DNA of 64,000 nucleotides from Thalassotalea mangrovi (GTDB lineage Bacteria > Pseudomonadota > Gammaproteobacteria > Enterobacterales > Alteromonadaceae). Location of the stretch: contig NZ_SWDB01000003.1 in NCBI RefSeq assembly GCF_005116735.1, forward strand, positions 62,001 through 126,000, in the 5' to 3' direction. The position numbers and the translations under genes are program-made. The notes beneath the pieces are model-generated. The model did not search any database. It was not told the DNA's origin and saw only the letters and a program-made list of their open reading frames with translations. Shown piece by piece: positions 9,038 through 17,757 of this stretch; position 1 is the stretch's first letter; each line of letters begins with the position of its first letter.

Positions 9038-9097
9038 GTACAAGGATGTACTTATCCTCCCGTACCATGGATGGTAGCAAGGGAGGGTTGCCGAGAT

Positions 9098-9215
9098 GGA
9101 TGTACATGGTGAATGTATGGGCACATACGAACGAAAAATTGAAGTAGGTACCCTGCATCACAGGGACGGAATGATGCATGGGTGTACATGGTGAATGCAT
9201 AGGTGTACATGGAAG
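9098..9215. repeat. Imperfect direct repeats, unit GTACATGGTGAATG
   Basis: The unit GGWTGTACATGGTGAATGYAT (W and Y mark variable bases) occurs at 9098-9118 and, with one further change, at 9180-9200; a truncated copy (GGTGTACATGGA) starts at 9202. Related ATGGATG and GATGTAC words lie just before, from 9045. Function unknown; the style is that of dispersed intergenic repeats. Confidence 0.55.
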
Positions 9216-9349
9216 TGCTTCGTCGTGATATTGTCGTCCCTGATATCACGACATACCATAAATCCCTTTATATATTCTCCCCACCAAAACAAAACTGCAC
9301 AAAATAACAGCGATCTCTCACTTAGCCGAAAATATAACGAAATATTCGC

Positions 9350-9378
9350 TTGCAAATGCCGTTTAATTGATTCAGAAT
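9350..9378 (+). promoter_or_regulatory. Probable promoter of tRNA-Leu
   Basis: TTGCAA (9350-9355), a 17-base spacer and CAGAAT (9373-9378), followed two bases later by a GC-rich GCGCC discriminator. A GC-rich discriminator is typical of stable RNA promoters under stringent control. The tRNA begins about 60 bases after the expected start point. The -10 matches the consensus at only four of six positions. Confidence 0.4.
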
Positions 9379-9444
9379 CAGCGCCACTCGAATTGGTGAA
9401 GGCTACCCTGGCTTTCAAATTAACAATCAATACGAGATCTACTT

Positions 9445-9531
9445 GCAGATGTGGTGGAATTGGTAGACACGCTAGCTTCAGGTGCTAGTGGCCTAACGGC
9501 CGTGGGAGTTCAAGTCTCCCCATCTGCACCA
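9445..9531 (+). tRNA. tRNA-Leu (anticodon CAG)
   Basis: An 87-base tRNA including the encoded CCA. The acceptor stem GCAGATG pairs with CATCTGC at 9521-9527. The anticodon stem CTAGC / GCTAG encloses the loop TTCAGGT, giving anticodon CAG, which reads CUG codons. A long variable arm (TGGCCTAACGGCCG region) marks it as a class II leucine tRNA, and the TTCAAGT T-loop is intact. It is very similar to the E. coli tRNA-Leu(CAG) layout. It stands alone, with no other tRNA beside it. Confidence 0.97.
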
Positions 9532-9768
9532 ATTACTAAATCCTACAATTATTTACCGAAACATCATTGAATTTCGATCAGCTTCTATTTGCACAACAGA
9601 ACGTCGTAAATCGGGCTCTAATCGTCTGGATATTTGTCGAAATTGTTATCTTTGAGGCAACCTTCTCTGTTCAACTTTTCCGACTGAACCGAAACTTACT
9701 CTCTACTAAATCTGCTTGATAATACTTCGAAGTTTGCTAATATCGCTTACCTGATAAAAATTAAACAA

Positions 9769-10167
9769 GTGCTGGTTTTGCCGAAAATATCATCAATCGT
9801 TGTTACTGTTTTGCTGATGCTTGCTCTTTTAGGGCAGGGGTTTGCCTATGCGGCGATGGCCTGTGATATGTCCCGGCACGATTCCCATGCCCAGATGGAA
9901 TCTGAAAAGCACGCCATGCATGGCGATATGCATGCCAGTCATCATTCTGAATCCAAACAAGCGGATGTGACGACAGATAGTGCACATAGCGACTGTTGCA
10001 TGGATGAATGTTTATGCCCTGCAACGGGTTGTAATAATGTTGTTTTTCTTGTCTTTGCAGCCGCGCAGTCGCAACGGCCTGAAACGCATGAAAAATATTC
10101 TCCTGCTCCTCCTTTCTTTGCGTCATTAACCCACATTTCTTTGTTTCGCCCACCCATATCTGCCTAA
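9769..10167 (+). CDS. Secreted His/Met/Cys-rich protein, probably metal binding
   Basis: A 132-residue protein with a hydrophobic N-terminal signal (residues about 8-29, ending in FAYAAMA). The mature part is rich in His, Met, Asp and Ser between residues 32 and 75, then contains a cysteine cluster of the form DCCMDECLCPATGC, a second hydrophobic patch, and a proline-rich end. Short proteins of this kind (DUF2946/CopL-like) are often found beside copper efflux genes and are presumed to bind copper outside the cytoplasm. It begins the copper cluster here. The start is uncertain: GTG at 9769 is used and has no clear ribosome binding site; a TTG at 9778 is possible. Confidence 0.65.
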   Translation: MLVLPKISSIVVTVLLMLALLGQGFAYAAMACDMSRHDSHAQMESEKHAMHGDMHASHHSESKQADVTTDSAHSDCCMDECLCPATGCNNVVFLVFAAAQSQRPETHEKYSPAPPFFASLTHISLFRPPISA

Positions 10168-10267
10168 CCCGGGATTAGTGTGTCCAAAATTTGCTGAACA
10201 GCAAGTTTGTGCACTCGTTAAGCGTTTTTTCGGTTTTAAAAAAAGATAGGCTATTTGGCGGAATTCA

Positions 10268-10774
10268 ATGAAAATCAGAACTTTTTTTGCAGTTGCTGTG
10301 ACAATTGCCAGTAATCATGTGTTCGCAAACACGGAACATCAAACCCACCAGCATTTATCCGATGCGGAGCAAAACACCATAGAGTTAATTGTTTATAAAA
10401 CGCCAACTTGTGGTTGCTGTAAAAAATGGATAGACCACATCAATGACCAGGGAATGGCTACTCAGAGTCGTGATTATCGCGACATCAGTTTTATCAAACA
10501 AGAGTTGAACATTCGACCTAACCATCGCTCTTGCCATACGGCGGTAACTCATGATGGTTTTGCCTTTGAGGGGCATGTACCCGGCAAATATATTCGTCAG
10601 TTTTTAACGGAAAATCACCCTGAAGCGATTGGCCTGTCAGTGCCGGCGATGCCAGTCGGTTCTCCCGGCATGGAGATGGCAGAACATTTTATGCCATATC
10701 AAATTTTGATTTTGTATAAAGACGGGAGCAGTGAAGTTTACGCTCAAGTCAGTCATTATGAGGAACAGTTTTAA
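10268..10774 (+). CDS. DUF411 periplasmic metal-binding protein
   Basis: A 168-residue protein with a signal peptide (cleavage likely after residue 20, FANT). It carries the DUF411 signatures: TPTCGCCKKW (Cys 48, 50 and 51), a later CHTA motif, the EGHVPG segment and PAMPVGSPGMEM. DUF411 proteins usually sit in copper/silver resistance operons and have a thioredoxin-like core that may bind or deliver Cu(I). The stop codon overlaps the ATG of the TolC-like gene by one base (TAATG), which indicates translational coupling and makes it the first gene of the cus-like operon. Confidence 0.88.
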   Translation: MKIRTFFAVAVTIASNHVFANTEHQTHQHLSDAEQNTIELIVYKTPTCGCCKKWIDHINDQGMATQSRDYRDISFIKQELNIRPNHRSCHTAVTHDGFAFEGHVPGKYIRQFLTENHPEAIGLSVPAMPVGSPGMEMAEHFMPYQILILYKDGSSEVYAQVSHYEEQF

Positions 10775-12147
10775 TGTCTTCGGTAACAGTAAAAGGGCTA
10801 AGAACTTGCCTATTACCTTTGGTTGCGCTGCTCAGTTTGCAGACCACGGCCAGTGAGGGGTTGAGTTTACCTCAAGCGGTATCTTTGGCTCAGGGCAATG
10901 ACCCCTGGTTGCAGGGAAACAGGCTGCAACAGTCGGCAGTAGAAGCCCGAAGCAATGCGGCTTTGACGCTGCCGGATCCGGTTGTATCGGTCAGTGCTAT
11001 GAACTTACCAACGGATAGTTGGCATTTCAATCAGGAGCCAATGACCCAGTTAAAAGTTGGTGTCAGCCAAATGTTTCCTCGTGGCGATACCCGGGCAATA
11101 AAAAATGCGCAATTAAAAACTGATGCCACTAAATTTCCTTTTCAGCGCGCAGATCGCAATGCCAGGGTGGCCAGCCAGGTGAGCCAACTTTGGCTGGACG
11201 CGTATCTTGCCCGGGAGACGATTGAACTTATCAATCGTGATAAAGCGTTGTTTGAACAAATGGTTGAAATCACCAAGGCGAGCTATTCGAGCGCAGTGGG
11301 CAATACCAGGCAACAAGACGTGATTCGGGCACAATTAGAATTGATAAGACTCGATGATCGACTCGTTGTCGAGCAACAGAGATACGATGCGGCAATGGCG
11401 ATGCTGTCTCAGTGGTTGTATCAATCTGCTTATGAAAATACCGATGTCTTTGCTTCCATGGGACAGCGAGTTTTTCAATTAAGTAGGCAACTACCTGAAC
11501 TATCCCCCGTTTATGACTATGCGAGTACGGATGATCTTTCCAGGACTGAACTCGCCCAACTACTCAGTAGTCACCCCGCTGTGTTAGCGATTGATGTGAA
11601 GCAACAGGTAGCAAGCAAGGAAATTGACCTGGCAAATCAGCAGTATCAACCGCAGTGGGGGTTGAATGCCAGCTATGGATACCGGGACGATGCTCCGAAT
11701 GGCATGGAACGCGCCGGCTTTTTCTCGGTTGGAGTAACCTTCGACTTGCCTTTGTTTACTGAAAAACGACAAGACCAACAAGTATCGGCATCGATTGCCG
11801 AGTCAGAAGCGGTCAAAACTGAGAAACTACTGCTGTTGAGAAATTTAATCGCAGAAGTGGAAAAAGAAATACGAAATCTAATGCGATTATCGCAACGCCA
11901 GAGCCTGTTTCAACAGCAACTCATTACCCAGACCCATGAACAGGCGGAAGCTGCGCTCACCGCCTATACCAATGATACTGGCGACTTTGCCGAAGTTGTC
12001 AGGGCAAGAATTGCCGAGCTGAATACCACAATCGCCAAAGTTCAGATTGATGTAGATACCCTAAAAACCATTGCCCGGTTAAATTACTTTTTTAGCAAGG
12101 CCGAGCCACTTCAGAACGAATTCAAGGAGACGACTCATGTTCATTAA
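10774..12147 (+). CDS. Outer-membrane efflux channel of the TolC/CusC type
   Basis: A 457-residue outer membrane factor with an N-terminal signal (residues about 9-27, ending in TTASE). It has the two long alpha-helical repeats of the TolC family: segments rich in Ala, Gln and Glu around residues 55-70 and 130-210, repeated around 265-410. It has no lipobox, unlike E. coli CusC. It would be the exit duct for the RND pump and adaptor encoded next. It overlaps the DUF411 gene by one base and the adaptor gene by 11 bases, so the set is one operon. Confidence 0.88.
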   Translation: MSSVTVKGLRTCLLPLVALLSLQTTASEGLSLPQAVSLAQGNDPWLQGNRLQQSAVEARSNAALTLPDPVVSVSAMNLPTDSWHFNQEPMTQLKVGVSQMFPRGDTRAIKNAQLKTDATKFPFQRADRNARVASQVSQLWLDAYLARETIELINRDKALFEQMVEITKASYSSAVGNTRQQDVIRAQLELIRLDDRLVVEQQRYDAAMAMLSQWLYQSAYENTDVFASMGQRVFQLSRQLPELSPVYDYASTDDLSRTELAQLLSSHPAVLAIDVKQQVASKEIDLANQQYQPQWGLNASYGYRDDAPNGMERAGFFSVGVTFDLPLFTEKRQDQQVSASIAESEAVKTEKLLLLRNLIAEVEKEIRNLMRLSQRQSLFQQQLITQTHEQAEAALTAYTNDTGDFAEVVRARIAELNTTIAKVQIDVDTLKTIARLNYFFSKAEPLQNEFKETTHVH

Positions 12148-13876
12148 TCGACAAACGGTGATTGCCCTGGCTATTGGCGCCGCCATTGGCGCGGCAACTT
12201 ATGCGATGTTTGCGCCGGGTGATAATGGCGATGGAGCGAGCTCAGAAAAATCAAAAGAGAAAAAACCCCTATATTGGGTGGCGCCGATGGACTCGAACTA
12301 TCGACGTGACAAACCAGGTAAATCGCCAATGGGGATGGATTTAGTCCCGGTATATGAAGAAGACAACAGTGCGGATGACTTTGGGCCGGGCGCCGTTTCG
12401 ATTGCCCCCAATGTGGTAAACAATCTTGGCGTTAAGACTGCAGAGGTAGAGCTTGGTTCGCTCACTAAAACCATATCCACGGTTGGCTTTGTTCAATATG
12501 ATGAAGATAAACTGGTACATATTCACCCCCGCGTATCGGGTTGGGTTGATAAGTTATTTGTTAAAGCTGAGGGGGATCCGGTCAAAAAGGGCCAACCGCT
12601 TTACACCCTTTATTCGCCCGAGTTGGTGAACGCCCAGGAGGAGTTATTAATCGCCTTAAAACGTAATAGTAGCTCCCTGGTAAAAGCTGCCAAAGAACGC
12701 ATGTTGGCGTTACAGCTTTCCGCAAAATTTATCGAAGAGTTACAAAAGAGTGGACAAGTTCAGCAAAACATCACCTTTTATGCGTCGCAATCCGGCGTTT
12801 TGGATGGTCTGAAAATTCGCGAAGGATTCTATGTACAGCCGGGTACAACCCTGATGAGCATTGGTCAATTACAACAGGTATGGGTAGAAGCCGAAGTCTT
12901 TGAGCGCGATTCCGCCTTTGTCAGCGAAGGCCTGCCAGTGACCATGACATTGGATTACCTTCCCGGAAAAGAATGGCAAGGTGAAGTCGATTATGTCTAT
13001 CCCAGCCTTAATGCAAAAAACCGCACGCTCCGCGTCAGGTTAAGGTTTGATAACCCGAATTTCACGTTAAAGCCTAATATGTATGCTCAGGTTGCCATCG
13101 AAGCCAAACCGCGTGGACAGTCGATTTTAGTGCCGAAGCAAGCGGTTATTCGTACCGGTAAACAAGACCGTGTGGTGTTAGCGCTTGGTGATGGTCAATT
13201 TAAATCCATTGCCGTGCAACTGGGGGCCGTGGAACGAGATAAGGTTGAAGTACTGGATGGACTGGTAGAAGGCGACAGTATTGTGACCTCCGCGCAATTC
13301 CTGATCGATTCAGAATCCAGCAAAAATTCAGATTTCAAGCGAATGGCAGCCAATGATGAGCCGAATTCGCTTTGGATGGAAGGTGAGATCAACAGCGTTA
13401 TGGCCGGCCATAGAATGGTTAATATTACCCATGGGCCTGCAGAGGAATGGGGCTGGCCGGAAATGACCATGGATTTCATGGTTGCCGACAGTGTCGATAT
13501 TGATGCAATGGCAGCGGGACAAACCCTGCATTTTGAAGTGTCGAAAACCGACGATGGTGGTTACCAGGTAACCGGTATTCATATTATGTCCGAGCCAACC
13601 GTGTCATCAGCAACGGTAAATGGCTTGATCAACAGCATCAATGCCGATAGCAGAGTCGTGAATATTAGCCGTGATGCCATTGAAAAATGGGATCGCCCTG
13701 CGGCGACAATGGATTTTGTCGTTGCCGATGATATTGATTTATCCGCATTTAGCATTGGCCAACAGGTGACATTTACCTTTGAAATCCATGACGATTTCAT
13801 CATCGTCGAGATGCAACCTGTAACCATGAGCTCTGGCGAACCGGCAGAGCCCATGAATCATAACCAGCATAATTAG
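12137..13876 (+). CDS. CusB-like RND periplasmic adaptor with two CusF-like C-terminal domains
   Basis: A 579-residue adaptor. After one N-terminal membrane helix (residues 8-26) comes a heavy-metal-binding segment (46-74) with the YWVAPMD and KSPMGMDLVPVY motifs. The membrane-fusion core follows to about residue 405. The C-terminal 170 residues form two CusF-like beta-barrels in tandem. In the first, H432, W440, M443 and M445 have exactly the spacing of the four Cu(I)/Ag(I)-site residues of E. coli CusF. In the second, the equivalent positions are R512, R520, A523 and M525, so its site is mostly lost. The chaperone that is a separate protein in E. coli is thus built into the adaptor. Confidence 0.92.
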   Translation: MFINRQTVIALAIGAAIGAATYAMFAPGDNGDGASSEKSKEKKPLYWVAPMDSNYRRDKPGKSPMGMDLVPVYEEDNSADDFGPGAVSIAPNVVNNLGVKTAEVELGSLTKTISTVGFVQYDEDKLVHIHPRVSGWVDKLFVKAEGDPVKKGQPLYTLYSPELVNAQEELLIALKRNSSSLVKAAKERMLALQLSAKFIEELQKSGQVQQNITFYASQSGVLDGLKIREGFYVQPGTTLMSIGQLQQVWVEAEVFERDSAFVSEGLPVTMTLDYLPGKEWQGEVDYVYPSLNAKNRTLRVRLRFDNPNFTLKPNMYAQVAIEAKPRGQSILVPKQAVIRTGKQDRVVLALGDGQFKSIAVQLGAVERDKVEVLDGLVEGDSIVTSAQFLIDSESSKNSDFKRMAANDEPNSLWMEGEINSVMAGHRMVNITHGPAEEWGWPEMTMDFMVADSVDIDAMAAGQTLHFEVSKTDDGGYQVTGIHIMSEPTVSSATVNGLINSINADSRVVNISRDAIEKWDRPAATMDFVVADDIDLSAFSIGQQVTFTFEIHDDFIIVEMQPVTMSSGEPAEPMNHNQHN

Positions 13877-13887
13877 GTGAGCCTGCA

Positions 13888-16800
13888 ATGATTGAACGTA
13901 TTATTCATTGGTCGGTCTTTAATCGCTTTTTTGTGTTGCTGACTACCTTGATTATTATCGGAGCCGGGCTTTTCGCCTTTAAGAACACACCGGTCGACGC
14001 TATTCCTGATTTATCGGATGTACAGGTGATTATAAAAACCTCCTATCCCGGGCAAGCGCCGCAGGTGGTGGAGGATCAGGTTACCTATCCGCTTACCACG
14101 GCGATGCTATCTGTGCCTGGAGCACAAACGGTGCGTGGTTATTCCTTCTTTGGCGATTCGTATGTTTATATCATCTTTGATGATGATACTGATCTCTATT
14201 GGGCCCGCTCGCGCGTGCTCGAATACCTGTCACAAGTCGCCCCGGACTTACCCGCGTCCGCGAAGCCGCAGCTGGGACCCGACGCAACCGGCGTTGGTTG
14301 GGTCTATCTGTATGCGTTAGTTGATAAAACCGGTAAACACGATATCAGCGAATTGCGCAGTTATCAGGACTGGTTTTTAAAATATGAACTACAAACCGTA
14401 CCTGGGGTTTCAGAAGTTGCGGCGATAGGCGGTATGGTCAAACAGTACCAGGTTGTGGTTAACCCCGATAAGTTGCGCGCTTATGATATCCCCCTGAGTT
14501 TGATTCAAACCGCGATCAAGCAGGGAAATCAGGAAGTTGGTGCATCGGTGGTGGAGATGGCCGAAGCCGAGTATATGGTCACTGCATCCGGATATGTACA
14601 GTCGATTGCCGATCTTGAAGCGATTCCATTGGGCCTGAATGTAAATGGTACGCCGCTATTACTGGGCGACATTGCACAGGTTACGCTCGGTCCACAAATG
14701 CGTCGTGGTGTCGCAGAGCTTAATGGTGAAGGTGAAACCGTTGGCGGTGTGGTGGTCATGCGGTTTGGTGAAAATGCGCAAAAGACCATAGCTGGCGTTA
14801 AAGCAAAGCTTAAGCAGTTAAAACGAGGCCTGCCTGACGGTGTTGAAATCGTCACCGTGTATGACCGCTCAGGATTGATCGAGCGAGCGGTTGACAATCT
14901 TTGGTCAAAACTGGTCGAAGAGCTTGCCGTCGTTGCCCTTGTCTGTGTGGTATTCCTGTTCCATATTCGTTCTTCCGTGGTTGCTATCGTCAGCCTGCCG
15001 CTGGGGATCCTGGTGTCGTTCATCATCATGTATTTTCAGGGCATTAACGCCAACATCATGTCGTTAGGTGGTATCGCCATCGCTATTGGGGCAATGACTG
15101 ATGGCGCCATCGTGATGATTGAGAACATGCATAAGCATATGGAGAAAACACCACTTACCGATGAAAATCGCTGGCAGATAGTTGCCAAATCGGCCTCGGA
15201 AGTCGGTCCTGCGTTATTTTTCAGCCTGTTAATTATCACCGTTAGCTTTTTGCCAGTGTTCATATTGGAAGCCCAGGAAGGACGCATGTTTGCGCCGCTG
15301 GCTTATACCAAAACCTATGCGATGGCAGCCTCCGCTGGATTGGCAATTACCCTGATCCCGGTATTAATGGGTTACTTTATTCGCGGCAAGGTGATTTCAG
15401 AACATAAAAACCCGGTTAACCGGGCGTTGATTGCTGCTTACCGTCCGATTCTGACTCAGGTGTTAAAACATCCTAAAGCGACCTTAGTTGCGGCTTTGCT
15501 AATAACCTGGGTGGGTTTCTGGCCAGTGGATAAAATTGGTAGTGAATTTATCCCGCCTCTGGACGAGGGCGATCTGATGTATATGCCGACCACCTATCCT
15601 GGTATCTCAATCGGTAAGGCTAGGGAGTTGTTGCAACAGACCGATAAATTAATTCGCACCGTACCGGAAGTCGAAAACGTATTTGGTAAAGTTGGCCGCG
15701 CAGAAACGGCAACGGATCCTGCGCCATTGACGATGATCGAAACCTTTATTCAATTGAAACCACGCCATCTGTGGCGTGACGGGGTGACCACCGAGAGCCT
15801 GAAACAGGAGTTTGACAAGCTGGTACAATTTCCGGGTTTGACCAATGCCTGGGTGATGCCAATTAAAACGCGCATTGACATGCTGGCAACGGGGATTAAA
15901 ACCCCCGTGGGTATTAAAGTTGCCGGCGCAGATCTGTCGGTAATACAAGACATCGGTCAGCAGCTGGAAACCGTGTTAAAGGATTATCCGGGCACGGCGT
16001 CAGTGTATTCTGAACGGGTGGCAGGTGGTCGCTATATCAAAGTTGATATTGATCGAGTAAAAGCTGCTCGCTATGGCCTGAACATTGCTGATGTTCAACA
16101 GGTTGTTGCGACCGCGATTGGTGGCATGAATGTCGCGAAAACCGTTGAGGGACTGGAACGCTACCCGGTAAACCTGCGTTATCCCCAGGATTATCGTAAC
16201 TCTCCCGAGCAATTACAAAACTTGCCGGTGGTGACGCCTAATGGACAACGAATCGCCCTGGCGGACGTTGCCCATGTTTATGTGGAAGAAGGGCCACCGG
16301 GAATCAAGAGTGAGAATGCCCGGATCAACGGCTGGACGTTTATTGATATCGAAGGTGTCGATATTGGCAGTTACGTTGAAGGCGCGAAGGCTAAGGTTGC
16401 CAATGAAATCAGCCTACCGCCTGGATATTCCATAAACTGGGCCGGTCAGTATGAATATATGGAACGCGCCAAAGATAAATTAAGTTATGTCCTGCCCCTG
16501 ACGTTGGCAATTATCATTGTGTTGTTGTACTTAAATTTCCGCAACTTTGCCGAGGTCTTCATTATTATGGGGACATTACCACTGGCGATGATTGGTGGCG
16601 TTTGGCTGATGTACCTGGAAGGCTTTAATTTTTCAGTCGCTGTCGGGGTCGGCTTTATCGCCCTGGCCGGGGTAGCGGTCGAAATTGGGGTGATCATGCT
16701 GGTCTACCTGAATCAGGCCTATCAGGAAGCGCTGGAAAGGGCGGCTGAACGAGGACGCGAACTTGATCATCCGGCGCTGGTACAGGCAATTATGCAGGGA

Positions 16801-17757
16801 GCGGGTCTTCGGGTCCGTCCGGTAATGATGACGGTGGCAACCATTATTATCGGCTTAATGCCAATTCTATATGGCAGTGGAACCGGTTCTGAGGTGATGA
16901 GTCGTATTGCCGCACCTATGGTTGGCGGCATGGCCAGTGCGGTCATCCTGACGTTATTAGTATTGCCGGCCGTATATTTATTGTGGAAGGGGTACTCGCT
17001 GAATCAAGCGGGGAAAACGCCATTTAGCCTGGTTAAGACCAGTCGTAAATATCATAAATGGTTGATGGCCTTTTTAGGGGCTCAGTTTATGATTTGGTCC
17101 GCTACCGGGGCCTATATGGTCTTTTTTGATATTGATTACGTGCATGGCGATACCTTAGTACACAACCATCAGACTAAGCTGGACGTTAATAATATTCAAT
17201 ATTCACAACAGTCGCTGTATCAGGCTTACCCGCAGGCAGAGCAGGTTCAGCTCACTAAATTTATTGACCTGGATGTATATCGTTTTGTCCAGGATGGCAC
17301 GCATTACCTGGTAAATGCCAGCAACGGAGAATTATTATCGCCGTTAACTGAAAATATCGCAGTGCGGGCGGCGAGACATGAATATACAGGCTCCGGCGAT
17401 GTGGCCAGTATTGAGTTTATTGAGGAAAATCCACCATTTGAGTTGAGTCGTCCGGTGCATGATGCATTGCCGGCCTGGCGGGTCAACTTTGACGACTTTG
17501 GCAGCCCATCAATTTATATTTCGGCTCGTTCTGGAGCATTATTGGCCAAGCGCCATGAGTGGTGGCGAATCTTTGACTGGATGTTCAGGTTTCACGTCAT
17601 GGATTATGAGGACAGCGAAATCGATAATCAGTTGTTATTCTGGTTCACCCTGTTTGCTATTTTCGCCGCAGTCGCTGGCTTGTTACTAACCTTCTTTCGT
17701 ATTTTTAAAAGTAACCAAAGCTCTCCATCGTCAGAACAGGCTGGAGGGAATATCTAA
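13888..17757 (+). CDS. CusA-type heavy-metal RND pump with a C-terminal PepSY-type membrane domain
   Basis: A 1289-residue protein. Residues 1 to about 1035 are a complete heavy-metal RND transporter with 12 helices. The three methionines that bind Cu(I)/Ag(I) in E. coli CusA (M573, M623, M672) are present with the same spacing at M566, M616 and M665, so copper or silver is the likely substrate. After the last RND helix there are about 250 extra residues: a helix starting with YHKWLMAFLG, a periplasmic region with DYVHGD and HNHQ motifs and a WRVNFDDFG PepSY-like stretch, and a final helix near 1250-1275. The next gene begins with the same type of module. It overlaps that gene by one base (TAATG). 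Confidence 0.93.
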   Translation: MIERIIHWSVFNRFFVLLTTLIIIGAGLFAFKNTPVDAIPDLSDVQVIIKTSYPGQAPQVVEDQVTYPLTTAMLSVPGAQTVRGYSFFGDSYVYIIFDDDTDLYWARSRVLEYLSQVAPDLPASAKPQLGPDATGVGWVYLYALVDKTGKHDISELRSYQDWFLKYELQTVPGVSEVAAIGGMVKQYQVVVNPDKLRAYDIPLSLIQTAIKQGNQEVGASVVEMAEAEYMVTASGYVQSIADLEAIPLGLNVNGTPLLLGDIAQVTLGPQMRRGVAELNGEGETVGGVVVMRFGENAQKTIAGVKAKLKQLKRGLPDGVEIVTVYDRSGLIERAVDNLWSKLVEELAVVALVCVVFLFHIRSSVVAIVSLPLGILVSFIIMYFQGINANIMSLGGIAIAIGAMTDGAIVMIENMHKHMEKTPLTDENRWQIVAKSASEVGPALFFSLLIITVSFLPVFILEAQEGRMFAPLAYTKTYAMAASAGLAITLIPVLMGYFIRGKVISEHKNPVNRALIAAYRPILTQVLKHPKATLVAALLITWVGFWPVDKIGSEFIPPLDEGDLMYMPTTYPGISIGKARELLQQTDKLIRTVPEVENVFGKVGRAETATDPAPLTMIETFIQLKPRHLWRDGVTTESLKQEFDKLVQFPGLTNAWVMPIKTRIDMLATGIKTPVGIKVAGADLSVIQDIGQQLETVLKDYPGTASVYSERVAGGRYIKVDIDRVKAARYGLNIADVQQVVATAIGGMNVAKTVEGLERYPVNLRYPQDYRNSPEQLQNLPVVTPNGQRIALADVAHVYVEEGPPGIKSENARINGWTFIDIEGVDIGSYVEGAKAKVANEISLPPGYSINWAGQYEYMERAKDKLSYVLPLTLAIIIVLLYLNFRNFAEVFIIMGTLPLAMIGGVWLMYLEGFNFSVAVGVGFIALAGVAVEIGVIMLVYLNQAYQEALERAAERGRELDHPALVQAIMQGAGLRVRPVMMTVATIIIGLMPILYGSGTGSEVMSRIAAPMVGGMASAVILTLLVLPAVYLLWKGYSLNQAGKTPFSLVKTSRKYHKWLMAFLGAQFMIWSATGAYMVFFDIDYVHGDTLVHNHQTKLDVNNIQYSQQSLYQAYPQAEQVQLTKFIDLDVYRFVQDGTHYLVNASNGELLSPLTENIAVRAARHEYTGSGDVASIEFIEENPPFELSRPVHDALPAWRVNFDDFGSPSIYISARSGALLAKRHEWWRIFDWMFRFHVMDYEDSEIDNQLLFWFTLFAIFAAVAGLLLTFFRIFKSNQSSPSSEQAGGNI

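Larger units (their letters stand above)
8709..9444. other. Gene-poor gap between the membrane protein and tRNA-Leu
   Basis: No convincing gene lies here. The first part is AT-rich and presumably contains the promoter of the membrane protein. A textbook terminator at 9009 and imperfect direct repeats from about 9050 to 9215 are listed separately. Several short open frames exist on both strands, but they lack ribosome binding sites and cross the repeats. Confidence 0.6.

Noticed and set aside
9098..9215. CRISPR array
   Set aside because: The repeat copies differ, their spacing is irregular, there are only two or three and there are no cas genes.
8935..9488. Short open frames on both strands before and over tRNA-Leu
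   Set aside because: They cross the terminator, the direct repeats and the tRNA itself, and their translations look like repeat-derived sequence.
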